This document shows, in pieces, positions 16,117-24,265 of a stretch of 64,000 bases of DNA. The translations under genes were made by a program, and so were the position numbers. The DNA is from Streptomyces sp. NBC_00083 (lineage in GTDB: Bacteria > Actinomycetota > Actinomycetes > Streptomycetales > Streptomycetaceae), in the NCBI RefSeq assembly GCF_026343295.1, contig NZ_JAPELY010000001.1, forward strand, positions 2,852,001 through 2,916,000, in the 5' to 3' direction. Each line of letters opens with the position of its first letter. The stretch's first letter is position 1. A model generated the notes under the pieces. The model had not been told where the DNA came from. It searched no databases and saw nothing but the letters and a program-made list of their open reading frames with translations.

Positions 16117-17900
16117 CGGACCACTTCCTCGCCCTGCTCGACGGTGGCGGCCGAACCCTGGGGACCGGCGCCGGGGGAGCGGAACACCAGTGCCGCGTAA
16201 GCGGGTTGGGCCGCGAGGAGTTCGGCGTGGGTGCCGGTGGCCCGTACGGTGCCGTCCACCATGTAGGCGACTTCGTCGGCGTGGCCGAGCACCAGGGGCG
16301 AGGTGGTGACGACGAGGGTGGTGCGTCCGCGGCGGTGCTCTGCCAGACGTGCGGCGACGGTCGCCTCCGTGAGCGCGTCCAGAGCCGATGTCGGCTCCAC
16401 CAGGAGGAGCACCGCGGGATCCGCGAGCAAAGCACGGGTCAGCCGCAGCCTTTGGCGCTGTCCGCCCGACAGGGTGCGGGCCCGGTCTTCGAGGTGTGTG
16501 TCGAGCCCGTCCGCCGCCGCCTCCACGATGTCCTCCGCGGCGGCGGCCCGCAGCGCCCGCCCCACGTGGGCGTCGGTGTGGCCGGTGGGGCCCGAGAGGG
16601 CGGCGCGCAGGGGCCCCGCGAACAGATAGGCATCGTTGTCGGCGAGCAGGATGTGTCGCCGCAGCGCGGTGCGGTCCCACTCGGACAGTGTGGCGCCGCC
16701 CCATGAGACGTCGGAGTCGGTGTAGCCGGCCAGCCGCTCCACCAGGGCCCGTGCCGCGCCGGGCCGGGCCGCGACCAGAGCCGTCACTCTCCCCGGGGCG
16801 ACCAGCAGACCCGAGGCGGGGTCGTGCAGCGCGCCCGGCGCGGCCGGCGGATCGGTCCGGGTGCGGTGGTCCTCGGAGGCCGGCCCGAGCGCCAGGATGT
16901 CGACCACGCGCCGTGCGGAGACCAGCCCGCGCGGCAGGTCGTCGGCCCCCTCGATGAAGAACGCGACGGGAGCCAGCAGAGCGGCCACATAGCCGTACAC
17001 CGCGACGAGTTCACCCACGGTTATGGTGCCGGCGGCCGCCATCCGCGCACTGATCCACGTCACGACGGCGAGGAACACCAGGGGCAGACATGTGGTGAGC
17101 GCCTGGACCCAGCTGGTCATGGCGGCGATGCGGTAGCCGAGCGGGACGAGCGCCTGAGAGCGTTCCCGGTAGCGGCCGGCGAACAGGGGCTTGCCGCCCA
17201 TGCCGTTGAGCACGCTCAGGCCGGCCACCATGTCGCCCGCGAGAGCGGTCAGATCGCCCTGGTCCTCGCGGTAGCGGCTCTCGGCGCCGTGCAACCTTCC
17301 GAGCAGGGGCCCCGCCGTCACGGCGAGGGCGGGCACGCCGAGAACGATCACCAGCGCCAGCACGGCCGAGATCCGGAACAGCAGGACGGCGGTGGCGGCG
17401 TACGCGATGGCCGCGCCCACTCCGGGCCCCGTGATGGTGAGTGTCTGAGCGATCCTGCCGATGTCTCCGGCCTGGAGATGGGCGAGTTCGCCCGCGGACA
17501 CCTGCCGGGGCAGCGCCGACCCGAGGCGGGTGACATGACGCGTGACGACCTGCACCGTGCGGTACGCCGCGTCCATCCGCACCAGCGTCATGGTGCGGTG
17601 GCGCAGGATGCCGAGGACGGCGATCCCGGCGCCGGTGGCGACCACCGCGCCCGTCCACAGGAGCAGCGCCCGGGTGTCATGGGCCCTGAGCCCGGCGTCG
17701 ATCGTCCTGGACAGCAGATACGGCGGAACCATGAGCCCGCACATCCATGTGCTGCCCCAGAGGGCGCCGAAGGCCACACGTCTGCGCTGACATGTGGTTA
17801 GCCACCACAGGAACCGCAGCGGACTCCGGTGGTCCGGCACGCCGGGGTCCTCGTAGGGGACCCGGCGTGCTGCTGCGGGCAGGGGTGCTCCGTGCGTCAT
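16113..17900 (-). CDS. ABC exporter half-transporter, degenerate Walker subunit
   Basis: A 595-residue exporter subunit with six membrane helices (~35-310) and an ATPase domain. The signature LSGGQRQRLRLTRALL (~477) is intact. Walker A is degraded to ARPGAARAL with no Lys (~372), the Q-loop Gln is Asp (LADNDAYLF), Walker B reads LLLVEPTSALD with Asp changed to Val, and the H-loop His is missing. It therefore provides the signature for its partner's ATP site but probably cannot hydrolyse ATP itself. The start at 17900 (MTHGAPLP) is chosen for the GAGGA upstream; longer in-frame starts add non-conserved sequence. First gene of the two-gene operon. Confidence 0.87.
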   Translation of the reverse strand: MTHGAPLPAAARRVPYEDPGVPDHRSPLRFLWWLTTCQRRRVAFGALWGSTWMCGLMVPPYLLSRTIDAGLRAHDTRALLLWTGAVVATGAGIAVLGILRHRTMTLVRMDAAYRTVQVVTRHVTRLGSALPRQVSAGELAHLQAGDIGRIAQTLTITGPGVGAAIAYAATAVLLFRISAVLALVIVLGVPALAVTAGPLLGRLHGAESRYREDQGDLTALAGDMVAGLSVLNGMGGKPLFAGRYRERSQALVPLGYRIAAMTSWVQALTTCLPLVFLAVVTWISARMAAAGTITVGELVAVYGYVAALLAPVAFFIEGADDLPRGLVSARRVVDILALGPASEDHRTRTDPPAAPGALHDPASGLLVAPGRVTALVAARPGAARALVERLAGYTDSDVSWGGATLSEWDRTALRRHILLADNDAYLFAGPLRAALSGPTGHTDAHVGRALRAAAAEDIVEAAADGLDTHLEDRARTLSGGQRQRLRLTRALLADPAVLLLVEPTSALDALTEATVAARLAEHRRGRTTLVVTTSPLVLGHADEVAYMVDGTVRATGTHAELLAAQPAYAALVFRSPGAGPQGSAATVEQGEEVVR

Positions 17901-18203
17901 CTCGGCTGTCCTCGCGTGCAGTTGACGGCGAACTCGACCGACCTCCGTGGCGGGCCTCGGGTGCGGCCGGCCGGCTCTCCTGGCCGTACCGGCTGCTCGC
18001 GATCGTATAAGGACGGTGGTGCGCCCTTCGGACGGAGGGTTCGCGTCGACACGGGCCGTGCACCGGGAAGATGGGTTCGGCACCCATGAGCAAGCCCCGC
18101 CGGTCGACGGCGGGGCCATGTCGTGAGGGGGCGAGCGGGAAGGGCGGGCCCTCCCACTCGCCGTGCCCGGCGCGGCCGTTCAGCCTGCCGCGCGCTCAGT
18201 CGC
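17901..18203. other. Intergenic region between the ABC operon and the DUF899 gene
   Basis: 303 bp upstream of the ABC operon and downstream of the DUF899 gene. It holds a short hairpin (GCCCCGCCG at 18094-18102 pairing with 18108-18116, five-base loop) that could end DUF899 transcripts only weakly. I see no convincing gene. Confidence 0.5.
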
Positions 18204-18899
18204 TCACCTCTCCTGCGCGGCCGGCCCGTAGAGCGCCGCGATCTCCTGGGAGCCGCTCCACCGGCTGTAGGTGGGTGACTGGGGCCAGCCCTCGGGGGAG
18301 TCCTGCCACTCCTCCTGACGCCCGTACGGCAGAACGTCGATCAGGGCGAAGGTGTGGCTGAGCTGCTCGGTGCCGCGCCCGGTGGTGTGCCAGGTGCGGT
18401 AGACGGTGTCGTCGTGGCGCAGGAACACATTGACCGCGAAGCCCTCGCCGGGCGCCGCGCCGACATCGGTGCCGAACGGGCTGTTCGCCGTCGAGTACCA
18501 GCTCATCCGGTTGCCGACGCGCCGCTTGTACGCGAGGGCCTCGTCGATCGGGCCCTGGGTGACGACGACGAAGCGGGCGTCGTACGCGTCCAGGAAACCC
18601 AGGCGGGTGTACTGGGACGTGAACCCCGTACAGCCCGAACACTGCCATTCCTTGCCGGGGAACCACATGTGGCTGTAGACGATCAGCTGGGACTTGTCGC
18701 CGAAGACGTCGGCCAGCCGGACCGGCCCTTCCTCGCCTTCGAGGACGTAGTCGGGCATCTTGACCATCGGCAGTCGGCGCCGCTGCGCGGCGATGGCGTC
18801 GAGCTGCCGCGTGACGGCCTTCTCCTGGACGCGCAGCTCGTCGAGTCGGTGCTGCCAGGTCGCGGCGTCGACCACGGGCGGTAGTGCTCGGTCGGTCAT
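18204..18899 (-). CDS. DUF899 family thioredoxin-fold protein
   Basis: A 231-residue DUF899 protein, a thioredoxin-like family common in actinomycetes and of unknown reaction. Characteristic parts are VKMPDYVLEGEEGPVRLADVFG, the CxxC-like WQCSGCTGFTSQY (a C-S-G-C pair near residue 92), RFVVVTQGPIDEALAYKRRVGNRMSWYS and VFLRHDDTVYRTWHTTGRGTEQLSHTFALIDVLPYGRQEEWQDSPEGWP. ATG 18899 is chosen because GGAGGAG lies immediately upstream; ATG 18911 overlaps that site. Confidence 0.88.
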   Translation of the reverse strand: MTDRALPPVVDAATWQHRLDELRVQEKAVTRQLDAIAAQRRRLPMVKMPDYVLEGEEGPVRLADVFGDKSQLIVYSHMWFPGKEWQCSGCTGFTSQYTRLGFLDAYDARFVVVTQGPIDEALAYKRRVGNRMSWYSTANSPFGTDVGAAPGEGFAVNVFLRHDDTVYRTWHTTGRGTEQLSHTFALIDVLPYGRQEEWQDSPEGWPQSPTYSRWSGSQEIAALYGPAAQER

Positions 18900-19072
18900 G
18901 GACTCCTCCAAGGATCACGGCACGGCATAGGTCTCGCACCTATGGACCGCGCCCGGACCCGAAACTCATCGCCCGACCGCACACCGGTTCACCGCCCGTG
19001 CCGCGCTCACCCCCGGGCCCGGAGCCGCGCCCACCCCCCGGTGGGCTGTCCGCCTCCCGGGCCGTCCGTGGG

Positions 19073-19432
19073 TCAGTGGTCGATGTAGCTGAAGTCGCCC
19101 ATGGTCCAGGCGCTGACGTCCTTGATGGCCACGCGGTACATCCCGCCTGTCTCCGGGATGCCCACCGAGCCCTGCAGAATCCGTGCCACATGGAAGTGCA
19201 GGTACTTGGGCGGCCCGTCCTCGCGCGGTTCGGCCGTGAACACGGTGGCGAAGGCGCGCAGGTCGTCCGAGTCGGCGAGGACCTCCGACACCCGCTGCCT
19301 CCAGGCCGCCTCGGGGGCCAGCCGGCCGGTCAGGACGGCACCGGCGGTGACCACGGTCAGAGACATCTGATTGCTGTGCTCGGATTCGACCAGAGCGGCG
19401 ACGTCAACAAGCAGTTCGTCAGGCTTCGACAT
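19073..19432 (-). CDS. GvpU-like small protein (tentative)
   Basis: A 119-residue protein. Its layout resembles GvpU, a gas vesicle accessory protein: MSLTVVTAGAVLTGRLAPEAAW near the N-terminus, a middle acidic part, then YLHFHVARIL and YRVAIKDVSAWTMGDFSYID, matching the GvpU pattern of YxHxxxAR and a terminal 'GxSLGxL' strand. No gas vesicle genes adjoin it. ATG 19432 lacks a ribosome site. The family call is from remembered pattern only. Confidence 0.5.
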   Translation of the reverse strand: MSKPDELLVDVAALVESEHSNQMSLTVVTAGAVLTGRLAPEAAWRQRVSEVLADSDDLRAFATVFTAEPREDGPPKYLHFHVARILQGSVGIPETGGMYRVAIKDVSAWTMGDFSYIDH

Positions 19433-19600
19433 GGAAGGAGATTCTAGCCACCGGACGAACGCCCGGCCCCGGCGACGTCGAGCAACGCTCCGTATCGCCC
19501 CGGAGGCGGAGAGTCGCCCCCCGGCGTGAGACGTGTGGCCGTCTGGTTTGCCGGGTATCGGCGTGTTACGGAAGTGAGTCCTGAGCCTCGGGAGCTGCTT

Positions 19601-20083
19601 ATGCCCACCAGCGACGCGATCGTGATGCTGCGGGAAGGCCACAAAGAAATCAGGCGGCTGATCCGCTCCTACCGTGCCACGCGGGATCCGGACGCGGTGG
19701 AGCAGCTCCTGCGCGCGCTGGCGGTGTACACGTACATCGAATGCGAGGGCATGTATCCCCGCGTCTCCGTTCTGGCCCCCGAGACCGAGCCGACGATCCT
19801 GTCGCTGCGCGAGGAACACCACATCGCGGAGGTGCTCGCCGCGGAGCTGCACGACATGCGTCCCGAGGAGATCGCCTTCGACGCGAAGGCCCGCCTCCTG
19901 ATGGACATCGTGGAACGCCACATGGACACCGAGGACACGATGTGGTTCCCCCATGTACGAGCCACCGTGGGCCGCAGGGAGCTGCGGGAGATCGGCGCCT
20001 GGATGTCGGTCCTGGCCGAACGGGCCCCCCGCCGGCCGCGGCGGATCGCCCAGCAGCGGGTCTGGGACGCGGTGGCGGCCTGA
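19601..20083 (+). CDS. Hemerythrin HHE domain protein
   Basis: A 160-residue four-helix bundle with the metal-binding pattern of the HHE cation-binding domain: EGHKEIRRLIRSY, YTYIECEGMYP, LREEHHIAEVLAAEL and VERHMDTEDTMWFPHV. Such proteins bind a di-iron centre and act in oxygen, nitric oxide or iron sensing. The E after H in the second helix replaces the usual His (YIECEGMYP versus HxxxEE), so one ligand may differ. ATG 19601 has a GGGAG site. Confidence 0.82.
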   Translation: MPTSDAIVMLREGHKEIRRLIRSYRATRDPDAVEQLLRALAVYTYIECEGMYPRVSVLAPETEPTILSLREEHHIAEVLAAELHDMRPEEIAFDAKARLLMDIVERHMDTEDTMWFPHVRATVGRRELREIGAWMSVLAERAPRRPRRIAQQRVWDAVAA

Positions 20084-20168
20084 GGCGGCCCCACCTCACC
20101 CCACCCGATCTCACCCCACCCCGCCCCACGACACGGCACAGGGGGACCGGAGGGAAGAAGGGAGCAGC

Positions 20169-20621
20169 ATGGCACCCGCACGTCACGAGCTGGACCGGGC
20201 CTGGGAGGTGGCCACCAGTGCGCAGGACGCACCCGAGTGGAGCCCCGAGCAAGAGGTCCTGCAGGTCTATGTGCCGGCCTGCTCCGCGCCCTGGTCCTGT
20301 GGCGCGCGACGACAGGTCCTGTGGCGTCTTCATGTGCCCGGCAGTGACCTGCGGCCGGTCAGCGTGAAGCTGGTCACCGCCGCTCACTGGCAGGGCGCCG
20401 TGTCCGAGTTGGCCGCCGACGTCGATCCGAGCTGCGGGGGCACGGCCGTGACCGTGCCGCACGTCGCGCCGGGCACGTACTGGATCCAGGTGGCGCGGGG
20501 CAGTCGGCTGCTCGCCACCAGCCGCCCCTTCGCGATCGGCCCGTCGCAGAGCGCCCGCCAGGGGTACGCGCACCGGCGCCCGCGCTCGGGCCCGCCCCGG
20601 GGCAGGCGCTACCCGCACTGA
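20169..20621 (+). CDS. Hypothetical protein with a beta-rich domain
   Basis: A 150-residue protein I do not recognise. The middle (about 35-125) is rich in beta strands and ends with GTYWIQVARGSRLLATSRPFAIG, resembling an Ig-like or carbohydrate-binding-type sandwich. The last 20 residues are basic and Gly-rich. No signal peptide. It has a good ribosome site (GGGAG) and follows the hemerythrin gene after 85 bp. Confidence 0.6.
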   Translation: MAPARHELDRAWEVATSAQDAPEWSPEQEVLQVYVPACSAPWSCGARRQVLWRLHVPGSDLRPVSVKLVTAAHWQGAVSELAADVDPSCGGTAVTVPHVAPGTYWIQVARGSRLLATSRPFAIGPSQSARQGYAHRRPRSGPPRGRRYPH

Positions 20622-20859
20622 TGGGCCTCGCGTAACGGAACGTGGGAACGGGAGCAGCCCGCCACGGCCTTCCTGTGGGTGGCCCATTTCGCCCCCTCAG
20701 TCGCAGAGGAACTCCCAACTCCCGTACCCGCAAAGGAAATAGTGCGATCCGGGCCGTCGGCCGGCCGGGGCGCTGTACGGTGACGTCGGCTGTACCGCAC
20801 ATGTCGTCAGTTCACCTGCTCCGCCCCGGTTTCCGCTGTATCCGGCCGAAAGGAACCAC

Positions 20860-21663
20860 GTGAGCACTCACACCGAACCCGTCGAGCCCGCGGAAGAGTT
20901 CAGCCTCAAGCACTTCTCGGACAAGGACGGCACCCTCCTCTACAAGGACGTCGCGGTCTTCGCGACGGTCCAGGACTCGCGTCAGCAATTGCTCGTCGGC
21001 ACGGGTGGCCGGCTCTACGTCGCCGCCGCCGATCACGCGCTGAAATGCTGGGTGCAGAAGCCCGGCGGCGGCGACGCGACCGCCCAGCAGGTCTTCGGCG
21101 TGATCGCCGACGAACAGTCGGGTGGCTACACCGCCCTGCGCGCGGAGGGCGTCAGCAGCTGGGAGCACTCCTACGGCGGCGACCTGACCAAGCCGCTTGG
21201 CCTGATCCAGGCGATATCCAAGAGCGACGCCTTCACCTCCGTGACCTGGGGAGCCCCGTACTGCACGGCCGGATGGGTGGCCTCCCTGATGCCGACCCTC
21301 AGCTCGCTGGGCACGGTCAAGATCCCCGGTGCGACCGTGGTGATCGGACAGAACGTCCACTCGTCGACCATCGTCGGCAGCCTGTGGGTCAAGGGCCTCG
21401 TGTCGAGCGACTGCAGGCAGGAGGACTTCCCGACCGAGTGGATGGCCGGCGTCGTCTCGACGCTGTGCCCCCGGGCCACGGGCCACGGCGACCTCGCCAA
21501 CATCACGCTCTTCTGCGGCCTCCTGAAGAAGGCCGGGTTCAAACCCGCGCGGAAGGCCGACCTCGCGGCCCGGATCCGCTTCATCCTCACCAACTACCCG
21601 CAGCACGAGAAGACGCTGCGCGCGCTGCCCAACATCCAGACGTACTACAGCAGCCTCTTCTGA
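20860..21663 (+). CDS. Hypothetical protein, 267 residues
   Basis: I do not recognise this protein. It has no signal peptide or membrane segments, with four Cys residues (near 65, 135, 185 and 204). Features are FATVQDSRQQLLVGTGGRLYVAAADHALKCWVQ, SVTWGAPYCTAGWVASLMPTLSSLG and a C-terminal helical part ending ALPNIQTYYSSLF. GTG 20860 has AAAGGAA upstream and codon usage is normal for the window, so it is likely a real gene. Confidence 0.65.
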   Translation: MSTHTEPVEPAEEFSLKHFSDKDGTLLYKDVAVFATVQDSRQQLLVGTGGRLYVAAADHALKCWVQKPGGGDATAQQVFGVIADEQSGGYTALRAEGVSSWEHSYGGDLTKPLGLIQAISKSDAFTSVTWGAPYCTAGWVASLMPTLSSLGTVKIPGATVVIGQNVHSSTIVGSLWVKGLVSSDCRQEDFPTEWMAGVVSTLCPRATGHGDLANITLFCGLLKKAGFKPARKADLAARIRFILTNYPQHEKTLRALPNIQTYYSSLF

Positions 21664-21819
21664 TCCGGTGACGGCGTACGTCCTCCACCGGACCGGGGGA
21701 CGTGCGCCCGGCCGCGACCGGGCCGATCGGGGGAACCCCGGCGAGGTGATGCCCCGCGGGGCGGCGCAACCGGTGTCATGGAGGACGCCCGCCGCCCCGC
21801 CCCTCCAGGAAGACCGCCC

Positions 21820-22326
21820 ATGCGCACCCGAGCCCTTCGCCGCCTCGCCGTCCAGCCCAACGTGCTGTTCGGAGGTGTCTACGGCGCGGTCCTCGCCAGT
21901 TCGATGGTGGCCGCGCTGACCCAGTACGGCGCGAGGGCGCGCCCGGACCGGCTGTACGACGCCAAGTGGCTGCTGATCACAGCGATCGCGTCGGCCCTGG
22001 CCCACGGGTACGCGCACATCATCGCCCGGCGCGGCCACGAGACCGACCACGGTGGCCGGCAGGCGCTGTGGATCCTGGGCGAAGAGTGGCCGCTGGTCGC
22101 CGCCACGCTGCCCACCATGCTCCTGCTGTACGGCGCAGGGCTCGGCTGGTGGGGTTCCCAACGCATCGAGTACGTCGCGTTCGCCGTCAACATCGTGCTG
22201 CTCTTCGCCTGGGGCCTGTTGGCGGCACGCGCGGCCGGCCGCACCTGGGGCGCCGGGGTGCGCCTCGGCCTCGGAGACGGCCTGCTCGGCGTGATCGTGG
22301 TCGTCGCCAACGCGATCATCAAGTAG
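21820..22326 (+). CDS. Integral membrane protein, unknown function
   Basis: A 168-residue protein with four predicted membrane helices (about 15-35, 50-65, 88-105 and 112-135) and a hydrophobic C-terminus. The segment LLITAIASALAHGYAHIIARRGHETDHGG carries several His residues at a membrane face. ATG 21820 has AGGAAG upstream; the in-frame ATG at 21778 adds a Pro-rich stretch. No family assigned. Confidence 0.65.
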   Translation: MRTRALRRLAVQPNVLFGGVYGAVLASSMVAALTQYGARARPDRLYDAKWLLITAIASALAHGYAHIIARRGHETDHGGRQALWILGEEWPLVAATLPTMLLLYGAGLGWWGSQRIEYVAFAVNIVLLFAWGLLAARAAGRTWGAGVRLGLGDGLLGVIVVVANAIIK

Positions 22327-22382
22327 CAGGGCCCCCGGTGCGGGCCCCTTCCGCGCGCCGCCGCTCGATGGGCCGGGCGGGG

Positions 22383-22410
22383 TGGACTTACCGGGACGCC
22401 CGACTATATG
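22383..22410 (+). promoter_or_regulatory. Possible promoter for the hydrolase gene
   Basis: TGGACT at 22383-22388 and TATATG at 22405-22410, 16 bp apart, upstream of the dehydrogenase remnant. Moderate match to a housekeeping promoter; it would let the downstream gene be expressed although the first operon gene is lost. Confidence 0.35.
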
Positions 22411-22530
22411 TTCGGGGAAGTGGCCGCGGTGCGGGAAAGCCGGTGTGCGTCCGGTGCGGTCCCCGACCAAGGAACCAACGAGATCATGCGCGTCATCGTC
22501 GCCCGAGGACTCGCGGAGAACCTGCGATGA
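22408..22530 (+). pseudogene. C-terminal remnant of an acyl-CoA dehydrogenase
   Basis: The last 20 codons in this frame (from 22468) encode GTNEIMRVIVARGLAENLR and a stop, the typical end of an acyl-CoA dehydrogenase. The sequence before it does not match the family, so the body of the gene is gone. The remnant's TGA overlaps the ATG of the next gene as ATGA, the junction usual between acyl-CoA dehydrogenase and its hydratase partner. A 40-codon frame from ATG 22408 could still be translated and may keep the coupling. Confidence 0.65.
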
Positions 22531-23612
22531 GCACCGACGGCCAAGACGAGATCCTGCTGAGCACCGAGGGCCACGCCGCCCACGTGACCCTGAACCGGCC
22601 CAGGGCACTCAACGCACTCACCCACGCCATGGTGCTGCGCATCGACGAGGCGCTCAGCGCGTGGGAACGTGATCCCGCCGTGGAGACCGTCGTCATCCGT
22701 GGCGCCGGAGAACGCGGCCTGTGCGCCGGCGGCGACATCCGCTCGATCTACGAGGACGCGCGCACCGGCGGCACCGCCTCGGCGGACTTCTGGCGCGACG
22801 AGTACCGGCTCAACGCGCACATCGCCCGCTACCGCAAGCCGTACGTGGCGCTCATGGACGGCATCGTCATGGGCGGCGGGGTGGGGGTGTCGGCCCACGG
22901 CACCGTCCGCATCGTCACCGAGCGTTCCCGCGTCGCCATGCCCGAGACAGGCATCGGCTTCGTCCCCGATGTGGGCGGCACCTACCTCCTCGCCCTCGCC
23001 CCGGGACTGCTCGGCACCCATCTGGCGCTCACCGGCGCTTCGGTCGGCGCCGCCGACGCCCTGCTGTGCGGACTCGCCGACCAGTTCGTCCCGGCCGGCC
23101 GTCTCGACGCGTTCACCGCCGACCTCGCCCGGCTGCCCGTGCGCGACGCCCTGGCCCGGCACGTGGCCGAGCCGCCGCCCGGCGAACTGGCCGCCCGGCG
23201 CCCGTGGATCGACCACTGCTACGCCGCCGGCACCGTCGAGGAGATCATCGACCGGCTCCTGACGAGCGGAGAGACCGAGGCCAAGGAAACGGCCGGCACC
23301 CTCGCCGCCAAATCCCCCACCGCTCTCAAGGTCACCCTGGCCGCCCTCCGGCGTGCCCGCGAACTCGGCTCCCTGGAGCGGGTGTTGGAGCAGGAATACC
23401 GCGTGTCGTGTGCGGCGCTCGGCACCCACGACCTCGTCGAAGGCATCCGGGCCCAGGTCATCGACAAGGACCGCACCCCCCACTGGTCACCTGCCACCCT
23501 CGCCGAGGTCACCGACGACGACGTGGCCCGCTACTTCGCCGTGGCGGCGGCGGGCCGGTCGAGGACGCAGTCCCCGCACAGCGCGCCCCTGTGGCCCGGG
23601 GCCGACCGATAG
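22527..23612 (+). CDS. 3-hydroxyisobutyryl-CoA hydrolase / enoyl-CoA hydratase family
   Basis: A 361-residue crotonase-fold enzyme. It is most like 3-hydroxyisobutyryl-CoA hydrolase of valine catabolism: oxyanion loop GAGERGLCAGGDIRSIYEDA, second oxyanion segment GIVMGGGVGVSAHG, catalytic-site signature MPETGIGFVPDVGGTY and the C-terminal EYRVSCAALGTHDLVEGIRAQVIDKDRTPHW. Homologues end near VARYFA; here about 20 further residues run into the end of the convergent FhuF-like gene, an 82-bp tail-to-tail overlap. It begins at an ATGA junction with the dehydrogenase remnant. Confidence 0.85.
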   Translation: MSTDGQDEILLSTEGHAAHVTLNRPRALNALTHAMVLRIDEALSAWERDPAVETVVIRGAGERGLCAGGDIRSIYEDARTGGTASADFWRDEYRLNAHIARYRKPYVALMDGIVMGGGVGVSAHGTVRIVTERSRVAMPETGIGFVPDVGGTYLLALAPGLLGTHLALTGASVGAADALLCGLADQFVPAGRLDAFTADLARLPVRDALARHVAEPPPGELAARRPWIDHCYAAGTVEEIIDRLLTSGETEAKETAGTLAAKSPTALKVTLAALRRARELGSLERVLEQEYRVSCAALGTHDLVEGIRAQVIDKDRTPHWSPATLAEVTDDDVARYFAVAAAGRSRTQSPHSAPLWPGADR

Positions 23613-24265
23613 ATGAGACAGCAACTCCTGCGCCGGAACGCCCCGTTGGGGCCGGTGGTCGCGGAGTCGCGCAGGGCCGGACCGTCGAGCAGGAGCCGCA
23701 GGGCAGCACGGCTGCGCGACGCCAGGTCGGGCCGGGCCGCGGAGATCATGGTCGTGGCACCGTTGAGGGCGGAGGCGAGATTGCCGCGCGCGATGTGCGG
23801 CGAGAGTGCGAACGGCCGCATGGCCGCGCCCAGTTCGGCGAGCGGACCGTCGAGGAGCGCTTCGAAGCCCTCCGGCTCGGAAGAACCGGGGCGGACGGCC
23901 GACGTGGGAAGCGACAGGGGTACGGGGCCGCCGAGCACCGGCTGCCAGTGGACGTCCGCGAGGCCGAACGCGAGAACGCGGCCGTGCAGGACGTACGCCG
24001 CGAGCGCGGGCGACAGCAGCCGCGCCGCCAGACCGAGGTGGGTCACCGACGCGGCGACCCGTACCTCCACGGCGTCCAGCGGCTGCCCGCCCGCCGCGGC
24101 CAGCCACTCCCGCACGGCCGCCACCCGCGCCTCGATCAGCGGGCCCGCCATCGCCACCCACGGCTCGGCCGGAGCGGCACCCGCAGGGTGAGTGCCCAGC
24201 GAGAAGAACGGCCCGAGCGCGGTGATCTCCTTGATCACCGCGCTCGGCTGTGGCGCGAACATCAT
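23531..24265 (-). CDS. (2Fe-2S)-binding FhuF-like protein
   Basis: A 244-residue protein of the FhuF-like ferric-reductase family. The C-terminal iron-sulfur motif is C215-C216 followed by C230-G-D-C233 (RRRSCCLIYR then LCGDCVL), the C-C-x(n)-C-x2-C pattern of FhuF. The N-terminal part is a helical domain of the IucA/FhuF type. ATG 24265 overlaps the stop of cbtA by four bases, so it is third in the cbtB-cbtA operon under a cobalamin riboswitch. It may reduce a metal (iron or cobalt) complex. Its 3' end overlaps the convergent hydrolase by 82 bp. Confidence 0.78.
   Translation of the reverse strand: MMFAPQPSAVIKEITALGPFFSLGTHPAGAAPAEPWVAMAGPLIEARVAAVREWLAAAGGQPLDAVEVRVAASVTHLGLAARLLSPALAAYVLHGRVLAFGLADVHWQPVLGGPVPLSLPTSAVRPGSSEPEGFEALLDGPLAELGAAMRPFALSPHIARGNLASALNGATTMISAARPDLASRSRAALRLLLDGPALRDSATTGPNGAFRRRSCCLIYRSAPGHRGALCGDCVLDRPAAATAK

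Noticed and set aside
22330..22352. GGGCCC repeats after the small membrane-protein gene as a terminator
   Set aside because: The stem is only six base pairs and self-complementary; too weak to call.
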